A stretch of DNA of 64,000 bases, taken from assembly GCF_017893945.1 (NCBI RefSeq), contig NZ_CP054257.1:2232001-2296000 (forward strand), written 5' to 3'. The notes under the pieces are model-generated. The model ran no database searches. It was not told where the DNA came from and saw only the letters and a program-made list of their open reading frames with translations. Of the stretch, positions 1 through 8,321 are shown piece after piece. Source of the DNA: Treponema parvum (lineage in GTDB: Bacteria; Spirochaetota; Spirochaetia; Treponematales; Treponemataceae). The position numbers were made by a program, and so were the translations under genes. Every line of letters starts with the position of its first letter. Position 1 is the stretch's first letter.

Positions 1-759
1 TCCTTCGGCAAACGGGAACCCTTTACCTTTTACGGTATTCGCTATGATCATGGTGGGAACTCCGAAAGTTTTATCCGCTTCAAAAACCGCATCGAGAATC
101 TGTGATATGTCATGACCGTCTATTTCAATGACGTGCCAGCCGAACGCAGTCCATTTTTCTTTAAGATTATCCACAGGAAGAATTTCATCTATGGGACCGG
201 TAGCCTGTACTTTGTTCCTGTCTATAAACACGCAAAGATTGTCCAGCTTGTAGGCGGCCGCGCTCATTGCGGCTTCCCAAATCTGTCCTTCTGCAAGTTC
301 GCCGTCGCCGCATATACAGAACACCTTCGCCGGATTTTTATCAAGTTTAAGCGCCATTGCGATTCCTTGAGAGACGCTTAAGCCCTGCCCTAAAGAACCG
401 GTTACGGCTTCAAGCCCCGGAGTTTTGTCTATGTCAGGATGTCCTTGAAGCATTCCGCCTAGCGTCTTTACTTTTAAAAGCTCTTCCCTGCCGAAATAGC
501 CCAGTTCCGAAAGCCCCGCATACTGAACCAGCACCGCATGTCCCTTACTTAAAATAAGACGGTCCCGCTGGGGTGCCTTAGGATTTTTGGGATCAAGACC
601 CTTCATCCTGTCAAAATATAAAACAGTAACTATATCCGCCGCTGAGCAGCTTCCTCCAAGGTGCCCGATCTTTCCGGGTGGAATCATTTCAACAATGTCT
701 TCCCTGAGCCGCACCGCCATTCGTTTTAAGTCTTTTATTCTCTTTGCGTCGTATTTCAT
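1..759 (-). CDS. Transketolase, N-terminal subunit (partial at window edge)
   Basis: This is the thiamine-diphosphate-binding half of a two-subunit transketolase, which moves two-carbon ketol units between sugar phosphates in the cytoplasm. The first 253 codons are visible and the 3' end lies outside the window; such subunits are usually about 270-280 residues. The ThDP/Mg site is clear (GDGELAEGQIWEA), with upstream SKGHA and GHPD motifs typical of transketolases. The ATG at 757-759 follows a GGGAG ribosome site. It lies 19 bases after the SDR gene, so both are probably one operon read from the SDR promoter. A full-length transketolase is encoded separately at 36086-38056, so this split enzyme probably has a dedicated, regulated sugar role. 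The C-terminal subunit gene should lie just to the left of the window. Confidence 0.93.
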   Translation of the reverse strand, partial: MKYDAKRIKDLKRMAVRLREDIVEMIPPGKIGHLGGSCSAADIVTVLYFDRMKGLDPKNPKAPQRDRLILSKGHAVLVQYAGLSELGYFGREELLKVKTLGGMLQGHPDIDKTPGLEAVTGSLGQGLSVSQGIAMALKLDKNPAKVFCICGDGELAEGQIWEAAMSAAAYKLDNLCVFIDRNKVQATGPIDEILPVDNLKEKWTAFGWHVIEIDGHDISQILDAVFEADKTFGVPTMIIANTVKGKGFPFAEG

Positions 760-778
760 GTGTTTTCTCCCATTAAAA

Positions 779-1534
779 TCAATAACAAGTTACTCCGCCG
801 TCAACGGTAAGAGCGGCGCCGTTTATAAAAGAAGCCTCTTCGCTTGCAAGAAACAAAACAGCTTGTGCAACGTCCTGAGCGGTGCAAAGCCTTCCGAGAG
901 GAACTTCGCCGAGCCGTTCCGCACACCACTGAGGATCGGAAAGCATTTTTTCAACCAGAGCCGTCTTTACAGTGCTGGGATGTATGGAATTGCTCCGTAT
1001 ACCGTCTTTTGCATAGCGCGAGGCTACCGCCTTTGTGAGCATGGTAACGGCGCCTTTTGAAGCGGTATAAGCTTCAGGCGTGTATTTATGACCTACGAGA
1101 CCGCACACTGAAGAAGTGTTTATTATCGCGCCCGAATGCCGTTTTCTCATTACGGGAATCACATACTTACACCCTAAAAAGACGGATCCTGTATTAACCG
1201 TCATCATGGTATTCCATTCAGAAATATTCATTTCTTCTATAGGTTTGCGGATATTTATACCCGCGTTGTTTACAAGTACGTCAATTTTACCGGTTTGTGC
1301 GACTACGCTTTGAACGACGCGTTTCCAGTCTTCTTCGCTTGTGAGATCGATTTTTTCAAACCGCGCGTTGCCGCCTTCGGCATTGAGTTTTTCGGCGAGA
1401 GCCGATCCCTTTGTTTCTTCCATATCGAGAATAAAAACCGCAGCCCCGTTTCGGCTTAGAAATTCCGATATTTCAGCTCCAAGACCTCCCGCTCCGCCCG
1501 TTATAAGGCAGACCTTATTTTTTACGTTGCTCAT
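779..1534 (-). CDS. SDR family NAD(P)-dependent oxidoreductase
   Basis: Classical short-chain dehydrogenase/reductase of 251 residues, the usual family length. Visible motifs are the N-terminal TGGAGGLG cofactor loop (about residues 13-20), NNAG (about 91-94), the catalytic serine in NTSSVCG and YTASK with the catalytic Tyr and Lys. An acidic residue at the end of beta-2 (ILDMEE) suggests NAD rather than NADP. The nearest known types are gluconate, 2-deoxygluconate or generic glucose dehydrogenases; the substrate cannot be read from sequence. The ATG has a GGAGG site 8 bases upstream. Placement between a GntR/FadR regulator and a split transketolase suggests oxidation or reduction of a sugar or sugar acid. 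A palindrome at 1561-1580 in its leader is the likely operator. Confidence 0.9.
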   Translation of the reverse strand: MSNVKNKVCLITGGAGGLGAEISEFLSRNGAAVFILDMEETKGSALAEKLNAEGGNARFEKIDLTSEEDWKRVVQSVVAQTGKIDVLVNNAGINIRKPIEEMNISEWNTMMTVNTGSVFLGCKYVIPVMRKRHSGAIINTSSVCGLVGHKYTPEAYTASKGAVTMLTKAVASRYAKDGIRSNSIHPSTVKTALVEKMLSDPQWCAERLGEVPLGRLCTAQDVAQAVLFLASEEASFINGAALTVDGGVTCY

Positions 1535-1560
1535 GCTGCAACCTCCGTATGAGTTTTCAG

Positions 1561-1580
1561 CTTGTATGTTATATTACAAG
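1561..1580. promoter_or_regulatory. Probable GntR-family operator upstream of the SDR-transketolase genes
   Basis: The bases CTTGTATGTTATATTACAAG form an inverted repeat with arms CTTGTA and TACAAG (1561-1566 and 1575-1580). The same half-site, CTTGTATG(A/T)TA, occurs in the regulator's own promoter at 2442-2452. The arms resemble the ACTTGTATACAAGT core described for the Bacillus gluconate repressor GntR, although the spacing here is wider. Regulation by the product of 1715-2440 is inferred. Confidence 0.55.
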
Positions 1581-1631
1581 TTGAGATCGTTCATTAATAA
1601 GCGATGTTTGCCTAAGGGCAAACTCGAAGTT

Positions 1632-1691
1632 AAAAGACGCCGCGCCTATTTTAGCGGCGGCTTTTAAACGTTCCTTAAAAAACGTTAAAAG
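1632..1691 (-). terminator. Tandem hairpin terminator after the GntR gene
   Basis: Two hairpins follow the regulator gene. The distal one pairs 1632-1643 with 1654-1665 (12 pairs, one mismatch) and ends in a run of T on the minus strand. The proximal one, at about 1661-1691, pairs CTTTTAAACGTT with AACGTTAAAAG. The distal hairpin and the sequence after it match an element at 13183-13232. Confidence 0.6.
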
Positions 1692-1714
1692 CACATAATC
1701 TGTAAATCGACATC

Positions 1715-2440
1715 TTACCTGCCGTGAAGATCCAAAAGCATCTCCTTTAATCTTTCTGCGGTAACCCCGATGTGTTCCCTCATCAATTCAACAGCTTTAT
1801 TTTTATTCCTCTTCTTTAGGGCTGAAAGAATTTCCGTGTGATAGTGAATGCCGTCTTTACGCCCCAGCCTGGAAACCGTAGTTTCCATTCCCTTCCTTAG
1901 CATTTCAAACATAAGATCGTTCATTTGGATTATAAAGCTGTTATGCGAAGCCTTTGAAATGGTCAGGTGGAATTTAAGGTCGTCGTCAATGAATTTCCGT
2001 ATGTCAACGTCGCTCCTCTTCATATCGGAGACCAAGCGCTCCAATTCGGCAAGTTCTTCATCCGTTATGCGCTCTGCGGCTAAAGCTATAGCGCCCGGTT
2101 CGTTTATGGAGCGGAATTCGATTATTTCAAGCAAGGAAGGCGGATCCATCGTAAAAAGCGGGAGCAGAATATTTTTTGTGCAATTTTCAAGCGAAATCTG
2201 TTTTAAGAAAGAACCTTCCCCCTGCCGCGTTTCAACTATGCCCATGGCGGCAAACCGCTTTACGGCTTCTCTGACTGAAATTCTGCTTACGTTAAAAGCC
2301 GAAGCCATTTCATTTTCGGAAGGAAGTTTGTCGCCTGCTTCCCATACGCCGGCTTTTATCTGATCGAGCAGCTGATCGAATACCTGATCGGCGATTTTTT
2401 TGGAAGCGATTTTTTTGAGCGTCGAAGTTTTTCTTGCCAT
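1715..2440 (-). CDS. GntR/FadR-family transcriptional regulator
   Basis: A one-component repressor/activator of 241 residues. The N-terminal winged helix (about residues 10-75) has the GntR signature KLPSENEMASAFNVSR followed by SVREAVKRF. The C-terminal all-helical FCD ligand domain shows the metal-binding Asp/His pattern (DDDLKFHLTISKASHN, then HYHTEIL and MREHI), as in regulators of sugar-acid catabolism. The longer reading with its first Met near 2467 is rejected, because that start lies inside the promoter spacer. The Met at 2440 sits 6 bases after a TATCAT -10 element and has no Shine-Dalgarno site. The shared half-site in its own promoter suggests autoregulation as well as control of the adjacent SDR-transketolase operon. 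The inducer is unknown. Confidence 0.9.
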   Translation of the reverse strand: MARKTSTLKKIASKKIADQVFDQLLDQIKAGVWEAGDKLPSENEMASAFNVSRISVREAVKRFAAMGIVETRQGEGSFLKQISLENCTKNILLPLFTMDPPSLLEIIEFRSINEPGAIALAAERITDEELAELERLVSDMKRSDVDIRKFIDDDLKFHLTISKASHNSFIIQMNDLMFEMLRKGMETTVSRLGRKDGIHYHTEILSALKKRNKNKAVELMREHIGVTAERLKEMLLDLHGR

Positions 2441-2441
2441 A

Positions 2442-2474
2442 CTTGTATGATAACTTATAACGGACATTTGTCAA
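2442..2474 (-). promoter_or_regulatory. GntR gene promoter with overlapping operator half-site
   Basis: Minus-strand -35 TTGACA (2469-2474), 16-base spacer and -10 TATCAT (2447-2452), only 6 bases before the ATG at 2440. The half-site CTTGTATGATA at 2442-2452 covers the -10, so a bound repressor would block polymerase directly. Confidence 0.6.
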
Positions 2475-2736
2475 GTACTAAGTGTATGTAAGGGCGGATC
2501 GAACAGGCGCATCAAGCGCAGGCAAATTGAGCGGCCGTACAGGAAAATATAAAAAAGGCCGTACTCCCTGCAGCGCCCTGCCGCGTGCCGCAGCTGACCG
2601 TAATAGGTATCGGACTGCGCTCGCTTTCTTCAGGAAAGTTCGCTTGCAAACGGTCAGGGCGGCTCAGCGTAAGTTACAGCCCGCCGCAGGAAACTTCGCG
2701 CTCATTGCAAGACGCCGCGTGATACGGCGCGAAATC
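2475..2736. other. Structured GC-rich intergenic region
   Basis: No convincing gene. A long imperfect inverted repeat pairs 2587-2601 with 2650-2663 (core CTGACCGT / ACGGTCAG) around an inner CTTTC/GAAAG hairpin. An open frame across 2482-2772 has no recognisable product and runs into the end of the MATE gene on the other strand, so it is not called. Confidence 0.4.
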
Positions 2737-4167
2737 TCATATCAGTTTTCTTTCTTTCCACTTTCCTTTTGAAAAACGCCGCACGAATAAAAAAGAGCGC
2801 ATAAGCCAGTCAAGAATCATCGCGTACCATACGCAAAGAGCGCCGAACGAGGCCGGCCAATTCATGAATTCGACAAGGCCGAATATTCCGGTCCATTTAA
2901 AAACATAGCTGAAACCTATGCGCAAAATCCACATTGAAAGTATTGAAACGGTCATAGTGTAGGCGGTGTCGCCGGCGGCGCGCAATGCGTTCGGGAATGC
3001 AAAGGCAAGCGGCCAAATGAATATTGAAAAACAACTGTGACTCACGCTCATGAGCCATGCAAGGCGCGTCGTTTCCTGCGACATGCCGTAAAAACTTAAA
3101 ATTTTTGAACAAAACAAAAGGATCGGAATATTTATAATGAACACCGAAACATAGGCTGTCGCCGTTATTTTTTTTGTAAAGTACACCGCTTCCTTTTGTC
3201 TTCCGGCGCCAATACATTGACCCACAACCGTAAGAATGGCAAGTCCGCATGCGCTGCCCGGAAGTGTTTCAAGCATAGCCATAGTATTTCCTCCTGCGTT
3301 CGCGGCGATTGCGGAAGTTCCGTAACTTGAGACAATGGAAAGCACGAGTATTTTTCCAATTTGAAATACTCCGTTTTCAAGTCCGCTCGGGATACCTACA
3401 TAAAGTATTTTTCTTATGATTCTAAAATTCAGCCTTACATGTCCCACACCCTTGATGGAAACGGCCGTACGACCGTGATATTCTTTTGCACCGTATAATA
3501 AAACTATCAATACGGACGCTGCTATAAGGCGAGAAATCAGCGTAGGAAGCGCGACTCCTTCCACGCCCCAGTGCAGCCGGAACAGGAAAAACGCATTGCC
3601 GCTTATGTTAAGAATGTTGATGAGAACCGAAATAAGCATGGACACATAGGAATTTCCTTGCGCTCTGAATAAGGCGGCGCATCCGCTGTAAAGCGCTATG
3701 CCCGGCAAAGAAAAAAGTGTCCAAACAAAATATTTTTGACTTGCAGCGTAAACGTCGGCTTCTATGCTTCCGAATATCACGGACAAAATCCACGAACGCG
3801 AAAGAAAACCCAAAACTACAAGGAATACTGAAATGATTATAAGCGAATACAAAAGCTGTTTTGCCGTTTCGCCGGCGAGTTTTTCATCTTTTTTTCCCAC
3901 ATACTGTGAAGCGACTACTGCGCCGCCGGTGCCTAGGGCTGCAAATACCTGAATTACAAGTACCATGACGGCATCGACGAGAGAAACGCCCGAAACCGCA
4001 GCCTCTCCCAAAGAAGCGACCATCATAATATCGGCAATGCCGAGCGTTATATTTAAAAGCTGTTCGATTATGAGCGGCCAAATGAGATTAAGCAGATCCG
4101 TGTTTGAAAACAGCAATGAGGACGTATCTATGTTTGATGAAAAGCGTTTAAGAAATTGGAATGACAT
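2737..4167 (-). CDS. MATE-family efflux transporter
   Basis: Integral inner-membrane antiporter of the multidrug and toxic compound extrusion family, 476 residues, with about 12 hydrophobic helices in two pseudo-repeats and family-typical length. The opening LLNLIWPLIIEQLLN and the ADIMMVASLGEAAVSGV segment match the first helix pair of MATE proteins, and GSACGLAILTVVGQCIGAG matches the second half. It would export cationic drugs or metabolites using Na+ or H+; the substrate is unknown. The ATG at 4167 is preferred over a TTG at 4170 because an AGGTGA site overlaps the upstream stop codon. It begins within a few bases of the hydrolase stop, so the two are co-transcribed and probably translationally coupled. 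Confidence 0.92.
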   Translation of the reverse strand: MSFQFLKRFSSNIDTSSLLFSNTDLLNLIWPLIIEQLLNITLGIADIMMVASLGEAAVSGVSLVDAVMVLVIQVFAALGTGGAVVASQYVGKKDEKLAGETAKQLLYSLIIISVFLVVLGFLSRSWILSVIFGSIEADVYAASQKYFVWTLFSLPGIALYSGCAALFRAQGNSYVSMLISVLINILNISGNAFFLFRLHWGVEGVALPTLISRLIAASVLIVLLYGAKEYHGRTAVSIKGVGHVRLNFRIIRKILYVGIPSGLENGVFQIGKILVLSIVSSYGTSAIAANAGGNTMAMLETLPGSACGLAILTVVGQCIGAGRQKEAVYFTKKITATAYVSVFIINIPILLFCSKILSFYGMSQETTRLAWLMSVSHSCFSIFIWPLAFAFPNALRAAGDTAYTMTVSILSMWILRIGFSYVFKWTGIFGLVEFMNWPASFGALCVWYAMILDWLMRSFLFVRRFSKGKWKERKLI

Positions 4168-4170
4168 CAA

Positions 4171-6576
4171 TCACCTGCCGCAGTATTTAAAAAGTCTTTC
4201 CATCTCTACGCCTGCTAAAAGCGCTATCCCGATACCGTGAGTATCGTTCAATCTGGGCAGAAGATGTTCCGCATAATATCTGGGCGTAAATGCAAATTCC
4301 GAGCCGCGGCATACGCCGTAGACATTTCCTTCCGCATCGATGGAAAAACGCTCTATCGCTCTCCACGCTTTGATGCACGATTTTTTGTACTCTTCAACGT
4401 TTTCAGTAAGCCATCCGTTTCTTATTCCGCGCGAATAAGCGCAAATGAACATCGCCGTACATGAAGTTTCACGGTAACTTTCAGGCATGTCGAGAACCTG
4501 TCTCCACATTCCGTCTTCGTTTTGCTGTTTTAATATTCCCGCCGCAAGTTCCCTAAAAAATGCGGTCAGCTCTTTTTTTAAAGGATGCGGATCCGGCAGG
4601 AAGCGTAAAATTTCCGACAAAGAAAAGATCGTCCAGCCGTTGCCTCTGCCCCAAGGTATGCCGGTGTTCATCTTCCGGCCGAAATCGTATACGTGCGCCA
4701 TTAAAGAATTTTCAGGCATAAAAAGGAATTTTTTAAAACCCAAAAACTGCATGGCGGCGTCCGTTAAAATCTTTTCGTCATTTTTTAAAACCGAATAACG
4801 GCACAAAAACGGAACGCTCATGTAAAGGTCGTCGGCCCACATAGTGCCGTTGTGAAAAGCGTGCATCATGCGCTTTCTGAAAAAAGTTCCGTCCGGCAGG
4901 TGGGATTGTTTTTTAATTATGTAGTCGCCTGCGTATTCGGCAACCCGCTTGTAAAGGTTTTCAACGCTCCGGAAATTTTCAGAAGATTCTGAACTTTCCA
5001 AACTTTCCGAGGCGGAGCCGCCGTGAGGCTTAGAAGCCCCCTCTCCGTCCCAAAGCTTTGCATCCGTGCAGATTTCAAGCATCGTCGAAGCGAACGAACC
5101 GCAGTCGTCAAGGCTGTCGATCGAAGTAAGAAGGTGGTGAACGGCCGTCGCGCCCGTAAACTGCTTTTTATCGAAAAGCGCATAATCGAACGTCTTAAGC
5201 GAGCGCAAAATGTGAGCTTTAACGTAGCCGGAAATCTTTTGCGGTAGGCCTGCGCTTTTAAAATACCGAGCCGTCTCGGTAAGCCCGTACAATGTAACTC
5301 CGAGCGGATAGTTCCAATGGGCAAAAAGAGGCGCGTCATTGTACAGTCTCAGCCATCCGCCGGGCATATCGATCCGCCAATAGGTTTTTTCGCCGTCCGC
5401 GCCCACAAGTGCATACCTGTTAAATCCGCCGTCAAGAAGCTGAGCCGGCGAAGTCTTTTTAAAAGGACCTGCGAACATCCACGGGAAGCGTTCGGGGTTT
5501 TGTGTAATTAAAGGGTTGAGAAGATGCACCCCGCGGCCGTTTGAATTTTTTACCGTAACGGAAAAATCCGCCTCGTGTTTTAGTGAAAGAACTTTTAATA
5601 TCAAAAGGATATTGTGAATCCCTTCGCCGCACGAAATTTCTTTTTTGACACGCCGAGCAGCGCGAAATTCAACGCCCGTTTTTTTCTCGCACTCAGTCTT
5701 TCTTTCAGATTTTGCTTTGTATGATTCATCCTCACAGGCTTTGACGCCGCCAAGTTCCGCTTTGTCAGGCCCGACATCGCAGAGCTTTACGCCGTCTACA
5801 TAAACTTCGGCTTGCAAAGAAGGCGAAACATCGATTAAAAAAGCATACTTTTGAGAACAGGAGTCCGTCTTTGGGGATACGAATACAGTGCGCGCGACAA
5901 AGGTTTTATTTACAGGATCATGCAAAAGTCTGCCGAAAATGCGGTTTAAAACGCCGGACCTTTGCTGTTTTTCATCCCAGCTTGCGAACGGGACGAATAG
6001 TGAAGTTTTAACAGGAAGCTTTTTTAAAGCGTTTTTTTGCGGATACGTATAGTCAAAGCCTTCAATATCCCGAAGCCCCTCGCGTTCATGCAAAAAATAA
6101 TAATCGAGTTTCCCTAGCCATGTTCCGAATTCCGCGCCGAAACCGGCCATTGTTTTTGTGCAGCGGACGCAAAGGCTGTTGAATCCCGTCTTTACGGGAA
6201 TATCGATAGTGATCGACTTATTTTCGTATCGTTCGTCCTCAAAGGTCGTTCCGTAGACAGCTTTATTGTTCATATAGATTTTTACCGGCCCGAACGGAAT
6301 AAACAAAAACTTTACGGCGCCTGAAGTCCGTGCAAAATAACGCCCGCAAAAATAAACATAACTGCCTTCTTCCGCATCCGGGAACAATTTTGAGCAGTCG
6401 GCCGTATAGCGATAATCGGGATTTCTGCTTATGTCGTAAAGCGAAAAAGGCCGAACGGTAAAAGGCTCTTCGGGATTCATATTCATATACCGTGACGAAA
6501 CTGCGGACAGTGTTTTTAAAATATTGCCGTTCGAATTTTTTTCTATGCTTTTTTCCGGTTTAAAATAATCAGCCAT
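4171..6576 (-). CDS. GH88/GH105-type unsaturated uronyl glycoside hydrolase with N-terminal extension
   Basis: An 801-residue protein whose C-terminal half (about 400-800) is an alpha6/alpha6-barrel of the unsaturated glucuronyl/rhamnogalacturonyl hydrolase type. Visible landmarks are MWADDLYMSVPF, the WGRGNGWTIF signature, a DGMWRQVLDMPESYRETSCTA-like block and a terminal GIALLAGVEME helix. These enzymes hydrate the C4-C5 double bond left by polysaccharide lyases, releasing 5-keto uronate. The N-terminal 350-400 residues are beta-rich and not recognised; stand-alone GH105 enzymes are about 370 residues, so this looks like a fusion. No signal peptide is seen, so the enzyme is probably cytoplasmic. 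The start is set at the ATG at 6576 because a perfect TATAAT lies 6 bases upstream. A TTG at 6594 would place the start inside the promoter. Confidence 0.82.
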   Translation of the reverse strand: MADYFKPEKSIEKNSNGNILKTLSAVSSRYMNMNPEEPFTVRPFSLYDISRNPDYRYTADCSKLFPDAEEGSYVYFCGRYFARTSGAVKFLFIPFGPVKIYMNNKAVYGTTFEDERYENKSITIDIPVKTGFNSLCVRCTKTMAGFGAEFGTWLGKLDYYFLHEREGLRDIEGFDYTYPQKNALKKLPVKTSLFVPFASWDEKQQRSGVLNRIFGRLLHDPVNKTFVARTVFVSPKTDSCSQKYAFLIDVSPSLQAEVYVDGVKLCDVGPDKAELGGVKACEDESYKAKSERKTECEKKTGVEFRAARRVKKEISCGEGIHNILLILKVLSLKHEADFSVTVKNSNGRGVHLLNPLITQNPERFPWMFAGPFKKTSPAQLLDGGFNRYALVGADGEKTYWRIDMPGGWLRLYNDAPLFAHWNYPLGVTLYGLTETARYFKSAGLPQKISGYVKAHILRSLKTFDYALFDKKQFTGATAVHHLLTSIDSLDDCGSFASTMLEICTDAKLWDGEGASKPHGGSASESLESSESSENFRSVENLYKRVAEYAGDYIIKKQSHLPDGTFFRKRMMHAFHNGTMWADDLYMSVPFLCRYSVLKNDEKILTDAAMQFLGFKKFLFMPENSLMAHVYDFGRKMNTGIPWGRGNGWTIFSLSEILRFLPDPHPLKKELTAFFRELAAGILKQQNEDGMWRQVLDMPESYRETSCTAMFICAYSRGIRNGWLTENVEEYKKSCIKAWRAIERFSIDAEGNVYGVCRGSEFAFTPRYYAEHLLPRLNDTHGIGIALLAGVEMERLFKYCGR

Positions 6577-6582
6577 ATTCTT

Positions 6583-6591
6583 ATTATAGCA
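6583..6591 (-). promoter_or_regulatory. Extended -10 promoter of the GH105 gene
   Basis: On the minus strand TGC-TATAAT forms an extended -10, with TATAAT at 6583-6588, ending 6 bases before the ATG at 6576. No clear -35 is seen. The predicted transcript begins at or next to the start codon. Confidence 0.6.
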
Positions 6592-6609
6592 CAATTTCTT
6601 CTTTGACTA

Positions 6610-6638
6610 TTTACAAAAATCGGCGATTGTCGCATTAT
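6610..6638 (+). promoter_or_regulatory. Promoter of the SulP gene
   Basis: TTTACA (6610-6615), 17-base spacer, CATTAT (6633-6638), then 7 bases to the ATG at 6646. There is no Shine-Dalgarno sequence, so a leaderless transcript is predicted. Confidence 0.5.
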
Positions 6639-6645
6639 CCGTAGT

Positions 6646-8301
6646 ATGTTTAAACCTGAATTAATCTCGTCATTACGCACTTACAATCTCAAAACATTTT
6701 TTGCAGACTTGTCCGCAGGAATTATCGTAGGAGTCGTAGCTTTGCCGCTCGCCATAGCCTTCGGGATCGCAAGCGGAGTAAAGCCGGAGCAGGGTATTTT
6801 TACCGCCATAGTTGCAGGCTTTTTAATATCCGCACTGGGCGGCAGTAAAGTCCAGATAGGAGGCCCCACCGGAGCCTTTGTCGTCATAGTATACAGCGTA
6901 GTGCAGCAGTACGGATATTCCGGGCTGGCCATAGCCACAATAATGGCGGGCGTCATGCTTATTCTGCTGGGAATTCTAAAACTGGGAGGGCTAATCTCAT
7001 TCATTCCCTATACGATCATTACAGGTTTTACGGCGGGAATCGCAGTTACGATTTTTACCACTCAGATCGGAGATTTTTTAGGACTTGCGGTACCCGGAAT
7101 GCCGGGAGATTTTTTGGGTAAAATAAAAGTATACGCAAAAGCGATCGGTACGATCGATATATACACGTCAATCGTGGCGGCCGTTTCGCTTGCGGCAATC
7201 TTTATCTGGCCGCGCTTCAATAAAAAAATCCCCGGTTCCTTAATCGTCATCGTTCTCTCCACGATCGTGTGCATCGTGTTAAAAAAAGCCTTCGGGCTTG
7301 AACTTGCCACGATAGGAAGCCGCTACGGGGAAATTCCCAAAGGCCTGCCGCTGCCGAAACTTCCTTCGTTTTCAGGAGCCGACATAAAGGAGCTGTTTCC
7401 CGTAAGCGTATCCATAGCGATGCTTGCGGCAATAGAGTCGCTTTTGAGCGCGGTCGTGGCGGACGGCATGACAGGGACCAAGCACAATTCAAACACGGAA
7501 CTTATCGCCCAAGGCATAGCGAACATCGCAAGCCCGATTTTCGGAGGAATCCCGGCAACGGGCGCTATCGCACGAACGGCGACAAACATTAAAAACGGCG
7601 GACGCACGCCGGTTGCAGGAATAATACACGCGATCACATTGCTTTTGATCACGTTCTTTCTGGGCCGCTATGTAGTTTATATTCCGATGGCGGCTCTTGC
7701 AGCAGTCCTTGTTTCGGTTTCGTGGAATATGGCGGGGATTCCTGCCGTTCGAGAGCTTTTAAAAGGGCAAAAATCTGACAGCGCCGTTTTGTTCATAACC
7801 TTTTTTCTTACGGTATTCATAGATTTGACAGTCGCCATAGGCGCAGGACTTTTGTTTGCAGCCTTCTTTTTTATTAAAAAGATGGTAGACGTTTCGACAG
7901 TCCGTGAGTACGGCGACATTTCCGACGGTCTCATATCGGAAAGCGAAGGTGAAAAACCCTTGAACGTTCCCGACGGCATTTTAGTATACGAAGTTTTAGG
8001 TCCGCTTTTTTTCGGCACCGTGCGGAAATTTGAAATCGCGGTGGAAAGGGCGGGTGTGGAATACAAGGTTTTGATCTTGAGGTTGCGCCACACAAACTAC
8101 CTTGACGCCGGCGGGATAATGGTTTTAACGCAGCTTAAAAACGCATGCGACAAAAAAGGCATAAAAATAGTCTTGGCGGGAGTACATCCGCAGCCCTTAA
8201 AATTACTTACAAAGACGGGAATGGCAGAAAAAATAGGAACCGAAAACATATTTGACAACTTTGCAGGCGCCTTGAAACACGCCGTAAAAATAAGAGACTG
8301 A
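6646..8301 (+). CDS. SulP-family anion transporter with STAS domain
   Basis: Inner-membrane SLC26/SulP permease of 551 residues, matching the family's usual 500-600. About 12-14 helices occupy residues 20-415, including the early FADLSAGIIVGVVALPLAIAFGIASG and FTAIVAGFLISALGGS segments and the family block GGIPATGAIARTATNIKNGGRTPVAGI. A cytoplasmic STAS domain follows at about 440-545 (PLFFGTVRKFE, then LILRLRHTNYLDAGGIMVL). Substrates in the family include sulfate, bicarbonate and dicarboxylates; which applies is not readable here. It is a single-gene unit with its own promoter, convergent with the amino-acid ABC genes across a 20-base gap that contains no obvious terminator. Confidence 0.93.
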   Translation: MFKPELISSLRTYNLKTFFADLSAGIIVGVVALPLAIAFGIASGVKPEQGIFTAIVAGFLISALGGSKVQIGGPTGAFVVIVYSVVQQYGYSGLAIATIMAGVMLILLGILKLGGLISFIPYTIITGFTAGIAVTIFTTQIGDFLGLAVPGMPGDFLGKIKVYAKAIGTIDIYTSIVAAVSLAAIFIWPRFNKKIPGSLIVIVLSTIVCIVLKKAFGLELATIGSRYGEIPKGLPLPKLPSFSGADIKELFPVSVSIAMLAAIESLLSAVVADGMTGTKHNSNTELIAQGIANIASPIFGGIPATGAIARTATNIKNGGRTPVAGIIHAITLLLITFFLGRYVVYIPMAALAAVLVSVSWNMAGIPAVRELLKGQKSDSAVLFITFFLTVFIDLTVAIGAGLLFAAFFFIKKMVDVSTVREYGDISDGLISESEGEKPLNVPDGILVYEVLGPLFFGTVRKFEIAVERAGVEYKVLILRLRHTNYLDAGGIMVLTQLKNACDKKGIKIVLAGVHPQPLKLLTKTGMAEKIGTENIFDNFAGALKHAVKIRD

Positions 8302-8321
8302 TGGAAAAGCCGCTGACGCCG

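Noticed and set aside
587..1060. 157-codon open frame on the plus strand
   Set aside because: Antisense shadow of the transketolase and SDR genes.
2482..2772. 96-codon open frame in the spacer between gntR and the MATE gene
   Set aside because: Low-complexity basic translation over structured GC-rich DNA, and it runs antisense into the MATE gene.
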